Position numbers and translations under genes: made by a program. The notes under the pieces are model-generated. The model worked only from the letters and a program-made list of their open reading frames with translations. It did not search any database and was not told where the DNA came from. Below are positions 47,356 to 56,554 of a DNA stretch of 64,000 nucleotides, piece after piece. Source of the stretch: a virus; IMG/VR virus record IMGVR_UViG_3300042564_004498, positions 62,001-126,000 of that record. One strand, given 5' to 3'. The first letter of the stretch is position 1. Every line of letters starts with the position of its first letter.

Positions 47356-48153
47356 TTATAAGTAGTCAAATAAAATTGCCGTCTCATTTCTTAATTTTCT
47401 GAGAGCTTTTTCTTTAATCTGCCGAACTCTTTCTTTAGTTAAATCAAAATCATTCCCAATATCTTCCAATGTTCTTGTTGAACCCGATAACCCAAAATAG
47501 TCTTGAATTATCAATTTTTCTCGTCCATCTAAAACATCTAACATAGAAAACAGTTTATCTTTTAAAGTATCTTCACTAGATAATCCAGCATCTGCCAATT
47601 CAGCATTAGGGTTGTTTAATATATCCAACAATGTATCTCCATCTTCATTCAATGGATTATCTAAATTAACGGTATATGGTAAATTCACAAACTTTTCAGG
47701 TAATTCAATACCAGCCCTTTCCAAATCTTTTTTGGCCCTATGAAGTTCTTGAACCACATTAACAGGTAGACGAATAGTTCTAGCATTTTCATTTAATGAT
47801 TGTAAAATAGATTGTCTAACCCACCAAACAGCATAAGAAATAAATCTCAGTCTTTTAGACCAATCAAAATTCTCAATTGCTTTCATTAATCCAAGATTAC
47901 CTTCGGCAATTAAATCAGATAGTTCTAACCCTTGATTTTGATATTGTTTACTCACAGTAATTACAAAACGTAAATTACCCTCTAACAACTCTTTTTGAAT
48001 CTCTTTTGTTTGTTTTTCGGTTACATTTTCCGATAGCATTATTTCTGCTAACTCTCTTTCTCTTTCAGGTGTCATAACTCTTAATTTCCTAAGGTCTTTA
48101 AGATAGTGACTAATTTCTTCTTGATTAATTGGAATTGACGATTTTTCTTTCAT
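47356..48153 (-). CDS. RNA polymerase sigma factor (RpoD/SigA-like)
   Basis: 265 aa. Region 2 (LLEGNLRFVITVSKQYQNQG, then LIAEGNLGLMKAIENFD and FISYAVWWVRQSI), region 3 with IRLPVNVVQELHRAKKDLE, and region 4 (LGREKLIIQDYFGL-type helix, then TLEDIGNDFDLTKERVRQIK) are intact. Group-2-like length; it lacks the long N-terminal region 1.1. Candidate late or middle sigma factor for the TATTTAT boxes, replacing the T4 gp55 role. Three bases before the next gene. Confidence 0.9.
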   Translation of the reverse strand: MKEKSSIPINQEEISHYLKDLRKLRVMTPERERELAEIMLSENVTEKQTKEIQKELLEGNLRFVITVSKQYQNQGLELSDLIAEGNLGLMKAIENFDWSKRLRFISYAVWWVRQSILQSLNENARTIRLPVNVVQELHRAKKDLERAGIELPEKFVNLPYTVNLDNPLNEDGDTLLDILNNPNAELADAGLSSEDTLKDKLFSMLDVLDGREKLIIQDYFGLSGSTRTLEDIGNDFDLTKERVRQIKEKALRKLRNETAILFDYL

Positions 48154-48156
48154 ATT

Positions 48157-48684
48157 TTATTTTTTACTGTATGTTTCTAAAATTTCTTTTTCAAACGCTG
48201 TTAATGAACTTACACCATCACAACATATCTTATCTAATATTTGGTCTAAAGACGGTTCTTTAAGTTTGTCTTTTAAATTTAACCAAAATTGTGCCATAAC
48301 TTCTTCATCTTCCTCTTCTTCAAATTCTTCCATAAAATCCAAATTATTTTTAATACGAGACATCTCTAATCTCATATTAACATCCCCTGTAGGACTCTCC
48401 AAGTCAAATAAATTTTTTTTCGCCTCCTCAGGTAACGACACTGACACTTTGTCAGACATCTCTGTTAAAATAAATGAATCCGAAATACCATATAACACAC
48501 CTGTTATGTAGTCAAACAATTCAATTTTAGCAACCTCAGACGCAAAGTGATATAACATAACACCTTTAGAATACTGAAATTTTAAATTAGGGGAATCTAC
48601 AATTGGTGTAATTGATAGAGCAATTTGTCTACAATCTTGTTCTGATTCAAAAAAACCGATTACGGTTAATAAGTAGTTAGTCAT
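48157..48684 (-). CDS. hypothetical acidic protein
   Basis: 175 aa. The N-terminal part (LLTVIGFFESEQDCRQIAL) is an alpha/beta fold; the C-terminal part is a run of Glu and Asp followed by a helix. No recognised motif. It directly precedes the sigma-factor gene and may influence it, but this is only positional. Confidence 0.7.
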   Translation of the reverse strand: MTNYLLTVIGFFESEQDCRQIALSITPIVDSPNLKFQYSKGVMLYHFASEVAKIELFDYITGVLYGISDSFILTEMSDKVSVSLPEEAKKNLFDLESPTGDVNMRLEMSRIKNNLDFMEEFEEEEDEEVMAQFWLNLKDKLKEPSLDQILDKICCDGVSSLTAFEKEILETYSKK

Positions 48685-48704
48685 ATTAATTATTATAATT
48701 TATA

Positions 48705-48712
48705 CAAAGATA
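48705..48712 (-). promoter_or_regulatory. TATCTTTG box
   Basis: TATCTTTG upstream of the ATG at 48684; no clear TTG at the usual distance. Confidence 0.5.
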
Positions 48713-48728
48713 TGAATAATTTTTGAAA

Positions 48729-49220
48729 TTATCTTAACGAATAAACAATTTCACAATTATCTTTAACCCATTTTTCACTGAATGAAATGTGATTTGAAGA
48801 TTTACTCATATTTTCAATTTTAACCTTAGCCTCTTCCAACACTATACTTGTTTCACATTTCCATATTTTTTCACAAACAAGTCCACTTTCTTTATTGAAT
48901 GATGCGAAAAAAAACTCATCGTTTCTTTCAATACGATGAAGATTATCTTTGTGGATTCTGTCTAATTGGAAACTACCACCTTGTTTACAAGACAAGTATT
49001 CATATTTTTTATCACCCTCTAACGAAGTTGCGTCAGGACCATGTTTAGTCTTATGACATCTATGCCCTAAAATCTCAGAGATTATCCATTCTTTTAAAAA
49101 TCCTGGTGTTAAAACATCTTGGGTAAACCCATTATCATTCTTTAATTGATTAATCAACCCCAATAAAACATTCAACGGATTGTCCATTGTTTTAATCTCT
49201 TCATATATTCTTTCTTCCAT
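48729..49220 (-). CDS. possible PD-(D/E)XK nuclease-like protein
   Basis: 163 aa. GHRCHKTKHGPDATSLEGDK, then KYEYLSCKQGG: a P-D followed ~11 residues later by E-Y-L-S-C-K, which could be a PD-(D/E)xK nuclease core. This is weak evidence. Helical N-terminus (NVLLGLINQLKNDN). Transcribed from its own host-type promoter. Alternative: hypothetical. Confidence 0.6.
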   Translation of the reverse strand: MEERIYEEIKTMDNPLNVLLGLINQLKNDNGFTQDVLTPGFLKEWIISEILGHRCHKTKHGPDATSLEGDKKYEYLSCKQGGSFQLDRIHKDNLHRIERNDEFFFASFNKESGLVCEKIWKCETSIVLEEAKVKIENMSKSSNHISFSEKWVKDNCEIVYSLR

Positions 49221-49238
49221 AGTCTATTGTTATACGAG

Positions 49239-49269
49239 CAAAGATAAGACAATGTTTCATAATATCCAA
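49239..49269 (-). promoter_or_regulatory. host-type promoter (TTG-N20-TATCTTTG)
   Basis: TATCTTTG at 49239-49246 with TTG 20 bases upstream; drives the gene at 48729-49220. Confidence 0.65.
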
Positions 49270-49300
49270 AAAAAAAGTCCCACATTATTGTGAGACTTTT
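49268..49300 (-). terminator. rho-independent terminator
   Basis: AAAGTCCCAC / GTGaGACTTT stem with nine A/T tail on the minus strand, overlapping the stop of the gp46-like gene. Confidence 0.75.
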
Positions 49301-51663
49301 GAAATGTTATCGGTCTTATTAATTTTAACCACATTATCAGCCCAATTTGAAATTAGTGGGTTATGACTAATCACAAATATTTTTTCAAAATAGTCTTTAA
49401 GTTTCATAAAGAAATCCCCAACCATTTCAAGATTATCATTAGATACTTTACCCCAAGTCTCATCATACACTGATATGTTTGGTTTTGGTAATGAACATAC
49501 TTTTGATAGTACCGCTCTAATGGCAAGTGCTCCAATTGTTTTTTCATACCCTGAACCTGCGGTCATTGGTTTTTCAACACCAGTACCATTATCAATCATT
49601 ATGAAGTCAACCTCATTCTTATCGTTGATACGAATCTCCAAGTTAAAGAAACAAGAGTCCTGAAGTAACCTTTGAAGTTCAGAGTTGATTAATGGCATCA
49701 TAGTTTTCATAATGATTTTACTAATCCCGTTCTTACCATAGATGTCCACATAGATTTTATAAATCTTTTCTCTTTCAAACTCCTCGGCAATCTTAAGAAT
49801 AACACTATTGTTTTTCTCAATACGTGCTTCAAGATTTTCAATTTGAGTTGAGTTGGTATTTTGAATTTTCTCATACCCTCTTTTCTCTCCAATCAATTCA
49901 TCAATACGCAAACCAGCTTTAATTAATTGACCATCAATCTCATTGTTCTTTTTGATTTTGTCCTGAACTTCTTGATACCTTCTAAGTTTGTCCTTAACCT
50001 GTTCAAGTTTTAAGTCATTTGCTTCTAAAGATAGTTCGTGTTTCTCCTTAATAAGTTTGTTTCTTTCATACTCATCAAAGTCTTTCTTAAGATTAACAAA
50101 TCCTTGTTCTTTGCTGGTTAAGTCACGCATTAACCCCTCTAATTGTCCTTTATGCGTGATAAAACCGGCAAGCTCACCTATTTTTGCGTTGGTTATTGCT
50201 GCATTCATCAGTTCAATACCACAATGTTCGCATTTGATTCCACCATCAACCGAACTTTTAAGTTCTTCAATAGTTTTAATCTTTGCGTTGTTCTCCGCTT
50301 GTTTGGTAATCAACTCCTTAATCTCCTGTTTTACCTCATCGTGTTTGTCTTCGTGGTAAAATTCAGATGGTTCAACAACTTTAATCTCTTTGATTTGTCC
50401 TTTAATTCTATCACTTGAAGTTTCAAGGTCTGAGATATCTGACTGAAGTTTAATTGGATTTAAAATAATCAACTCTTGGTCTAAATCCGCAAACTTAGAA
50501 TTAAGTAAATTGTCTTTGTAATCTTGACCTTTCTTAAGTCTTTCATCAACATCTCCAATGTTTTTGGTCATCTCTTTAATTTCATCCTTTTTTTGGATAA
50601 TCTCTTCACCAGAAGTTTCATTGTCTTGTTTCAAAGACTCTGTGTTATAAACATTGGACATCATTCCTTTAGAAAATTCAGAATAAATTTCTTTACCTGT
50701 TTCTTCTTTCTTTTTAAGAAACTCTAATCCCAAAAATCTACTCAATACTTGACCACGAGCGGTTGGTTTTGATTCCAATAAGTCCTCAAGGTTGGATGCT
50801 GTTGTTACGATTGTCATTAAGAAGTCATCCATTGTTCCAATAGATTTCTTCATAAAGTCTTCCGTTTCTCTTCGTTGTTCTCCTGTAAAGTTTTGAAGTT
50901 GACCATCGGCAAGTTTCTTGAAGAACTCAAGTTCTGTTTTAACATTCCATTCACCAGCCTTGGACTTCTTTCGTTCAATCTGACGAGCAATAATGTATTC
51001 CTCACCGTCAATTACGATGTCACCCTTAACACTAACTTTGTTAGAGTCTGTAAACCTATTAAAGATTTCTTCTGCTTTCTGGGTCTTCGTAGTGGTGTTA
51101 AAAAACAAGAACAATAGTAAGTCCACCGTAAGTACAGTCTTACCACCAAAATTAGGTGGGTCTGACTCAACAACAGTAATACCATTACATTTCTCAAAAT
51201 CAATTACTTGGTTATCACCATAAGATAAAAAGTTACTGAACTCAATCTTTTTGATATACCATCTTTTGAATGGAGTAACCTCAACTTCGTTGGCCGCCAT
51301 TCTGTTCTCCACCGCAAGGTCAATGTTCATAACTTGGTCTAAATGTTGTTCTTGCCCTTTAGACTCAAGTAATGATTTAATCAATTCCTTTTGATAATTT
51401 TTATCCATGATGTTTACAGAAACATCAACAGTTTGTTGGGTCTCATCAGTTGTCTTCACCTTAGTGATAACATTGATGTTAGAGGAGTTATACTTCTTTA
51501 TGAAGTATTGCTTTACCGACTTAATTCTCTCTTGGGTAAAGTTTTCAGGAGTATCCTCCCAAATGACTTGGATGTAGGGATTCTCCAAAGCAGATACATC
51601 TATTTTGGTGCTCATATGGTTATAATTAAATGTTGGTTGTGGATTGAATAAATCCCATGTCAT
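49285..51663 (-). CDS. gp46/SbcC/Rad50-like recombination ATPase
   Basis: 792 aa. Degenerate Walker A with DPPNFGGKTVLTVDLL (~165-180), two long coiled coils around a CEHCG zinc hook (~480), a signature GSGYEKTIGALAIR (~690), and the Walker B/D-loop SVYDETWGKVSND. This is the SMC-like ATPase that works with the gp47/SbcD-like nuclease (53587-54366) in recombination-dependent replication and DNA end processing. The start at 51663 is one base after the previous stop; a later ATG (M17) is possible. Confidence 0.92.
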   Translation of the reverse strand: MTWDLFNPQPTFNYNHMSTKIDVSALENPYIQVIWEDTPENFTQERIKSVKQYFIKKYNSSNINVITKVKTTDETQQTVDVSVNIMDKNYQKELIKSLLESKGQEQHLDQVMNIDLAVENRMAANEVEVTPFKRWYIKKIEFSNFLSYGDNQVIDFEKCNGITVVESDPPNFGGKTVLTVDLLLFLFFNTTTKTQKAEEIFNRFTDSNKVSVKGDIVIDGEEYIIARQIERKKSKAGEWNVKTELEFFKKLADGQLQNFTGEQRRETEDFMKKSIGTMDDFLMTIVTTASNLEDLLESKPTARGQVLSRFLGLEFLKKKEETGKEIYSEFSKGMMSNVYNTESLKQDNETSGEEIIQKKDEIKEMTKNIGDVDERLKKGQDYKDNLLNSKFADLDQELIILNPIKLQSDISDLETSSDRIKGQIKEIKVVEPSEFYHEDKHDEVKQEIKELITKQAENNAKIKTIEELKSSVDGGIKCEHCGIELMNAAITNAKIGELAGFITHKGQLEGLMRDLTSKEQGFVNLKKDFDEYERNKLIKEKHELSLEANDLKLEQVKDKLRRYQEVQDKIKKNNEIDGQLIKAGLRIDELIGEKRGYEKIQNTNSTQIENLEARIEKNNSVILKIAEEFEREKIYKIYVDIYGKNGISKIIMKTMMPLINSELQRLLQDSCFFNLEIRINDKNEVDFIMIDNGTGVEKPMTAGSGYEKTIGALAIRAVLSKVCSLPKPNISVYDETWGKVSNDNLEMVGDFFMKLKDYFEKIFVISHNPLISNWADNVVKINKTDNISKVSQ

Positions 51664-51664
51664 T

Positions 51665-51853
51665 TTATACGGTTGGAATTTGTTCTTTTAGTTTATCCTC
51701 GTCGTATTTCTTTTTTAACTCCTCCATTTGTTCCTGCATTGACTTTTTAAATAAGTTTTGCATTGCGGTTTTTTCAGCATTAATTTTTTGGGTTCTTGCT
51801 GCCACTTTTTTTGCGTGAGCTTTATCTCCGCCTCTTTTTTTAGATTTTGCCAT
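51665..51853 (-). CDS. small basic protein
   Basis: 62 aa, Lys-, Ala- and Glu-rich, starting MAKSKKRGGDKAHAKKVA. A positively charged N-terminus and a helical charged tail suggest nucleic-acid binding or a partner of the gp46-like protein. No known fold. One base from the next gene. Confidence 0.65.
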   Translation of the reverse strand: MAKSKKRGGDKAHAKKVAARTQKINAEKTAMQNLFKKSMQEQMEELKKKYDEDKLKEQIPTV

Positions 51854-51859
51854 AGTTAT

Positions 51860-52366
51860 TTAATTGTTATTTAATTCGTTATTCATTTCTTCTTGTATTT
51901 CTTCAATTGTCGGTGTTAGTTCGTTTTCAACTTGGTCTTGAAGTTTTTGAATAATCATGTCGTTAATTCGTTGGTATTGGTTATGATTATCTTCTCGTAT
52001 TTCATTCTCGTTAGGTTCCTCTTCATCATCCATATAGGAATTTAACCATTGAGGTCTCTCAGGAACTTTAATTGAATCTATTTTTTCAATCATCAGTTGA
52101 ACTTCAGTCTTACTTCCTCTCAACATTTTACCCATTTTAACTTTATTCTCAAGTCGAGTAAAATCTTTATAAAACGCATCCCCACCAATAAAATTAATAT
52201 CAATTTCGTTATTCTCCAAATACTCAATAATATCAATCATGAGTTCATCATCATCAAGAATTCCCATATTATTACATAATGTAAATAAGTCAGTTGCCTT
52301 AATAATCCATCTTTGAACTTTCTTATCATTAAGTTGTTTAACGATAAATTCATTTAATTTTTCCAC
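51860..52366 (-). CDS. hypothetical protein (GTG start)
   Basis: 168 aa starting at a GTG (MEKLNEFIVKQLN...), one base after the previous stop. Helical, with a C-terminal acidic helical end (ELTPTIEEIQEEMNNELNNN). No known family. Confidence 0.7.
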   Translation of the reverse strand: MEKLNEFIVKQLNDKKVQRWIIKATDLFTLCNNMGILDDDELMIDIIEYLENNEIDINFIGGDAFYKDFTRLENKVKMGKMLRGSKTEVQLMIEKIDSIKVPERPQWLNSYMDDEEEPNENEIREDNHNQYQRINDMIIQKLQDQVENELTPTIEEIQEEMNNELNNN

Positions 52367-52367
52367 C

Positions 52368-52565
52368 CTACAATCCTTTTGCGATTATTTTAATTTGTTC
52401 AGTTATTACTTTACCATCAGGGTCAAACATTTTCCCATTCAAGTATTTTTTTAATTGTTTTTTTCCTAATTCAATAATTTTTGTATTAACATCGGTTTCA
52501 TCTGAAGTCCACATTAAGTCTTCAATTTTCACTGATACCACATACTCCGCAGATACTCTTTGCAT
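52368..52565 (-). CDS. hypothetical small protein
   Basis: 65 aa starting MQRVSAEYVVSVK, the ATG one base after the upstream stop; a longer frame is less likely. Alpha/beta, ending IKIIAKGL. Function unknown. Confidence 0.65.
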   Translation of the reverse strand: MQRVSAEYVVSVKIEDLMWTSDETDVNTKIIELGKKQLKKYLNGKMFDPDGKVITEQIKIIAKGL

Positions 52566-52566
52566 A

Positions 52567-52920
52567 TTATCCTTTTTTTGGTCGGTTTTCTTCATACCAT
52601 TCAACAATTGCATTAATTGCCCATACTGAACCTGAACCTAACATCCCGTCAAAGAACCATGATGCCCATGAACTAACTCCAAGCATTTCGTGTACTGGTG
52701 AATATAAGAAAATTCCAAATAAGAATCCAACCCATACCGACGCACACATCATACATTTAATCATATCACTCACAAATATAAAGAACCCTCTGAAAGGAAA
52801 ATGTGGTGTGTTTGATGCTTTATTAATGGAGTTTCTTGGTCCATTAAAGATACTTCCGTAAACGATTATGTTGGTCATCCCATACGCCATAATCATCCAT
52901 AATAATAGTTGTGTAATCAT
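52567..52920 (-). CDS. membrane protein, DUF1360-like
   Basis: 117 aa with two or three hydrophobic segments and the motif IKCMMCASVWVGF (C-x-x-C followed by a Trp), typical of DUF1360 membrane proteins found in T4-like phages. Second half has GVSSWASWFFDGMLG. Role unknown. Confidence 0.7.
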   Translation of the reverse strand: MITQLLLWMIMAYGMTNIIVYGSIFNGPRNSINKASNTPHFPFRGFFIFVSDMIKCMMCASVWVGFLFGIFLYSPVHEMLGVSSWASWFFDGMLGSGSVWAINAIVEWYEENRPKKG

Positions 52921-52928
52921 ATTTATTT

Positions 52929-53585
52929 TTATTTATAAAGTTTATCGTCTAAATTAGACCCTTTTAAGAACATCGCTCTTTTATCGTCATTAAACTTTTG
53001 AATGTCTTCAATCGTTTTTTCGTATTCTTTAATCTTTTTGTCTTTGTCAATGTTATCTTGTTTCAACTTTTGAACTGTATTTTGAAGGGCATCAAGTTTT
53101 GGTTTTAAACTATTATCAGTTGTCTCCTTTTCTACGACAACTTCTTTTATCACCTCTTTCTCTACAATGACTTCCTTAATAATTGGTTCTTGATTTTCCA
53201 ACTGTTGTATTTTTAACAACAGTTCATTTACTTTAGTTTCGTCCCAAATATTGTCTAAATTTGGGACAGACACTTCTTTAATTACTTCAACAACTTTTTC
53301 TACTATAACTTCCTTAATGACTTCAATAGGTTTTTCAACATCAACATATTCAATCCTAATAACCTCTTTCTCCTCAACCACAGGAATCTCAACATACTTA
53401 ATAATTTCTTTGATAACTTCTTTTTCAATAACTTCTTGGCCAGTATTCAAAAGTCCATATCTTTCTATATTAAATCCAACTGTAAAGGAATCCTTGACAA
53501 CTGAACTAATCAGTAAATCATTTAGATTACAATAAGACAATAAATCTTTATGTTCAGTAGTTGAGAGATTAAGTTTTACTTCCAT
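52929..53585 (-). CDS. coiled-coil protein with Val/Glu-Lys repeats
   Basis: 218 aa. After a short N-terminal domain, long degenerate V-x-K-E-V/I and I-E-K-V-V-E repeats (residues ~55-150) are followed by a charged coiled coil. It looks like an extended structural or protein-interaction protein. Sits between the DUF1360 protein and the gp47-like nuclease. Confidence 0.7.
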   Translation of the reverse strand: MEVKLNLSTTEHKDLLSYCNLNDLLISSVVKDSFTVGFNIERYGLLNTGQEVIEKEVIKEIIKYVEIPVVEEKEVIRIEYVDVEKPIEVIKEVIVEKVVEVIKEVSVPNLDNIWDETKVNELLLKIQQLENQEPIIKEVIVEKEVIKEVVVEKETTDNSLKPKLDALQNTVQKLKQDNIDKDKKIKEYEKTIEDIQKFNDDKRAMFLKGSNLDDKLYK

Positions 53586-53586
53586 A

Positions 53587-54366
53587 TTAATAGTTAACTA
53601 ATTTCTCAGTCCCTTCAATTAAACAATCAATTGAGTTAATGTAGAACGATAAAAATGGTTTAGGGTTTGGTAAATCAACAAAATCATATTCATCTTTTTC
53701 AATATCATACACACCGTACCCATGTTTAGTTATTTTCTCCCCAAAGTTCTGTTGGATAGTAGAGCCAATCATATACGCTTTCTTTTCACCAGGTATATCA
53801 AACACTTGTCTCTTATGAATATCTCCACATAAAACAAGGTCACATCCTTTAAATTTACTGGTGTCAAACCCATCTTCAAATTTATATCCAATATCAGTAT
53901 AAAGACCTTGTATTGGTCCATGGAATAATCCAATATTTTTGTTTGTTGATTTTTGAACATCAGGTGGAATGTTATGTTCCATTAATGAGAATACACACCA
54001 ATTAACATTGTCATCCTCATACACTCCTCTGTTCTTTAAATAGACAATGTTATCATTGTTAAGTGAATCAATGATTGGAGTTAAGGCATCAAGTCTGGTG
54101 TTGTTGTTCTCAAGGAAATCGTGATTACCAATTATAACAATAGTCTTTGCAATTTTGGCACATTCTGTTAATATCCAAGCAACAAACTCAATAAGTTCGG
54201 GTGTCATTTGATTTTTAGAATGAACTAAATCACCAGTAAAAACAATTCTATCAGGTTGAAGTGTTTTCCATTCTTTTAATGCGGACTCAAGTATTCCACG
54301 ATATAAGTCGTGGTCTTTAAATAACCTAACATGTAAGTCTGAAAAATGAACTAATCTATTAATCAT
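53587..54366 (-). CDS. gp47/SbcD-like DNA exonuclease
   Basis: 259 aa metallophosphoesterase: FSDLHVR (~8-14), FTGDLVHS (~42-49), IGNHDFLE (~77-84), LFHGP and LCGDIHKRQ (~169-177). This is the Mre11/SbcD/gp47 motif set with its usual spacing. It pairs with the gp46-like ATPase at 49285-51663. The cap and C-terminal part are shortened relative to cellular SbcD. Confidence 0.92.
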   Translation of the reverse strand: MINRLVHFSDLHVRLFKDHDLYRGILESALKEWKTLQPDRIVFTGDLVHSKNQMTPELIEFVAWILTECAKIAKTIVIIGNHDFLENNNTRLDALTPIIDSLNNDNIVYLKNRGVYEDDNVNWCVFSLMEHNIPPDVQKSTNKNIGLFHGPIQGLYTDIGYKFEDGFDTSKFKGCDLVLCGDIHKRQVFDIPGEKKAYMIGSTIQQNFGEKITKHGYGVYDIEKDEYDFVDLPNPKPFLSFYINSIDCLIEGTEKLVNY

Positions 54367-54598
54367 TAATTAATGTTTTTTCGTTTTCATCAAATGGATT
54401 AAATCCTTTATTTACATGACCGCAAGATTCACATTTATAAATCGGGAATGGTACCGTAGTATCTTCTGATGAACCAGTCATAAGTGCGGGAACTCTTTTA
54501 AGATAGATTACCTCATTGAAGTAAATCCCTTCACATTTTTCACATTTAATTGTCGGGCAATCTCTTAAATTAATTTTTGGTTGCTGTAATTCGCTCAT
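54359..54598 (-). CDS. small zinc-ribbon protein
   Basis: 79 aa. CPTIKCEKCEGIYF and YKCESCGHVNKG give two CxxC pairs, a zinc ribbon. Overlaps the gp47-like gene by eight nt. Possibly a partner of the recombination proteins or a transcription-factor-like element. Confidence 0.75.
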   Translation of the reverse strand: MSELQQPKINLRDCPTIKCEKCEGIYFNEVIYLKRVPALMTGSSEDTTVPFPIYKCESCGHVNKGFNPFDENEKTLIND

Positions 54599-54625
54599 AT
54601 TTTTTCTTTTAAATTTAGTTATTTT

Positions 54626-55471
54626 TTACTTCTTTGTCAAATATTTTTTCATATCCATACTTAAAATCATATTGATAACCTCTTGAGGTACTTTATACTC
54701 GTCGTACTCACCATCATCTTTCAAATGGGATATAACACAACCAAGTAGTTTGATATCTTCATATTTGGTCCCTTTTAACATCTTTATAAGTAATTTACCA
54801 TAGAATGGTAATTGAAGGTAGTAGTGCCCTAATGCGGTGTCAGGGAACTTATTAAATGGGACTTTCAATCTTTTGGTATAACTGGTCTCTTGGAAATTCT
54901 TTTTCTTATTTGTTTTCCAATCCGTAATAACCAATCCAAATCCTGTTTTGTCTTTGTTCATCATTAACCATACCTTATCGGGTTGACCTGTATAACCTAA
55001 TTCAGGGTCTCCTAAAACCATCTCCGTATCTAATAACACAGCCCCTCTTTCTTCCATCAATTTAATATATTTATCCCCCGCACTAATCATCGCATCTCCT
55101 TTCATAATTTGAACCGCGTCACATTCAAAGATAGGTTGTCTAACTTCTTTGTAATTTCCATTACGTTCAATAATGTTTTTCTCCAATACAAAATGGACCC
55201 TACTACCCATATTTGTGGAGTAAGTTCCTGCCGCCGCCCACTCTTCAATTAACTCTTGTTGTCTTTGCGGGTCACCACCAGCTTTATTATAAGATGCTTG
55301 TTCTAACGGAAATTCTGTGTAAAATTTCTTAAGTACTTTTGACACAGAAGGATAATCATTCCTACCATTCATTGTGTATATGTGGTCTGCCTCTTCAAAA
55401 GTTAACCCAAGTTCATTTTGTCTTTGAGATATTAATTCTCTTATCTCTTCGACAATTTTATTTAATTTCAT
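54626..55471 (-). CDS. PD-(D/E)XK nuclease, RecB-family-like
   Basis: 281 aa from ATG (MKLNKIVEEIREL); a TTG start 15 nt upstream is possible. GSRVHFVLEKN, then TEMVLGDPELGYTGQPDKVW and LVITDWKTNKKK hold the P-D...D-x-K nuclease core, and HYYLQLPFYGKLL the Q-x-x-x-Y motif of RecB/Cas4-type nucleases. It probably processes DNA ends with the gp46/47 pair. No Cys cluster is visible. Overlaps the primase gene by 14 nt. Confidence 0.85.
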   Translation of the reverse strand: MKLNKIVEEIRELISQRQNELGLTFEEADHIYTMNGRNDYPSVSKVLKKFYTEFPLEQASYNKAGGDPQRQQELIEEWAAAGTYSTNMGSRVHFVLEKNIIERNGNYKEVRQPIFECDAVQIMKGDAMISAGDKYIKLMEERGAVLLDTEMVLGDPELGYTGQPDKVWLMMNKDKTGFGLVITDWKTNKKKNFQETSYTKRLKVPFNKFPDTALGHYYLQLPFYGKLLIKMLKGTKYEDIKLLGCVISHLKDDGEYDEYKVPQEVINMILSMDMKKYLTKK

Positions 55472-56372
55472 AATAATATTCTTCAATTTGACCTTTTAAA
55501 TCACAGATGTCTTTGTCACCAGGTAATTTAATAATCTTTATTTTATTGTATAACCTACCACCATTTAATTCATGGTATAATTTTAATCCGTCAGCCCAAG
55601 CATCACCGTCAACACAGATGATAATATTTCTTAACGCCTTTTCATATAAAGTTTCAAATAACAAAGCACTCATTTTCTTACCCAACATAACAATTGAGTT
55701 ATTTAAGAAAAACCCATCAAACGCACCTTCAACCAAATAAACATCTTCAAACCAATCAATAAGACCTTCATTAAATATGATTTCATCTTTAGGTACTGTT
55801 GGGTTTTTGTATTTCATTTTGTTTGCTACCCACGCTCTTGCAACAAAATAGTTAAGAGCCCCTTCTGTATTAAATGATGGTACTATAATTCTATAGGCGA
55901 AGTCACCAGATACGGTGTATCCAATTTTATACTTTTCAATAATTTCTTCAGTAATACCTCTTGAGGTAAGATACCTCATGGCCTCAATGTGTGGAATAAA
56001 TCTTGCGTTGGAATCCTTGAAGGTGGTGTATCCTTCGGGTAATCTTAATTTAGGTCGTTTAAGTTCTTCTTTCTTTAACTCCTCAGGTTTGATTAAATTA
56101 TAAAGTTTCTTTTGTGCTTTGGTTCCATGTTTGTCAAATAGTTTACCAAGAGGTCCTTGAGTTCCGAATGTTTCCCCACAAGACCAACATTTATAAACAT
56201 GTTTTCCATAATTAATCTCAAGGTTACCTTTACCATCACCCCCATCTAACCCTTTTTCATCAGCACACACAGGACAGTCAAAAGATATTTGACCTTTAGA
56301 TTCGTAATGTTGTTTGGGTCTTCCCAATACATCCGTAAGTAACTCAACTAATACCTCAATTTCGTCTGACAT
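55458..56372 (-). CDS. DnaG-type primase
   Basis: 304 aa. Zinc ribbon CPVCADEKGLDGG...YKCWSCGETFG (residues ~28-72), then the TOPRIM core with VYLVEGAFDGFFL (~203-215) and NIIICVDGDAW (~245-255). Short compared with cellular DnaG, in the range of phage primases such as T4 gp61; no helicase domain. It makes RNA primers for lagging-strand synthesis. A TATATTTG box four bases before the ATG supports this start. Confidence 0.9.
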   Translation of the reverse strand: MSDEIEVLVELLTDVLGRPKQHYESKGQISFDCPVCADEKGLDGGDGKGNLEINYGKHVYKCWSCGETFGTQGPLGKLFDKHGTKAQKKLYNLIKPEELKKEELKRPKLRLPEGYTTFKDSNARFIPHIEAMRYLTSRGITEEIIEKYKIGYTVSGDFAYRIIVPSFNTEGALNYFVARAWVANKMKYKNPTVPKDEIIFNEGLIDWFEDVYLVEGAFDGFFLNNSIVMLGKKMSALLFETLYEKALRNIIICVDGDAWADGLKLYHELNGGRLYNKIKIIKLPGDKDICDLKGQIEEYYYEIK

Positions 56373-56376
56373 ATTA

Positions 56377-56384
56377 CAAATATA
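56377..56384 (-). promoter_or_regulatory. TATATTTG box, leaderless primase gene
   Basis: TAnnTTTG-type box four bases before the ATG at 56372. Confidence 0.5.
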
Positions 56385-56389
56385 GTAAA

Positions 56390-56554
56390 TTATTTAGGAT
56401 TGTCATCTTTTTTAGTAACACCCACAATATGTTTTCTCCACCATTTCATAACAGAACTATCTTCATCAAAATATTTCTCAATTGTAAATGCTCCGAACAC
56501 AAAAAGAATTGTGACGAAAGCCAAAAATAACCAAATAAATAAAACTATTCCCAT
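56390..56554 (-). CDS. small single-span membrane protein
   Basis: 54-aa ORF read from the sequence: MGIVLFIWLFLAFVTILFVF, then a charged tail (EKYFDEDSS..KWWRKH) ending TKKDDNPK. One transmembrane helix with a cytoplasmic tail. It overlaps the stop of the neighbouring gene by ten nt. Confidence 0.6.
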   Translation of the reverse strand: MGIVLFIWLFLAFVTILFVFGAFTIEKYFDEDSSVMKWWRKHIVGVTKKDDNPK

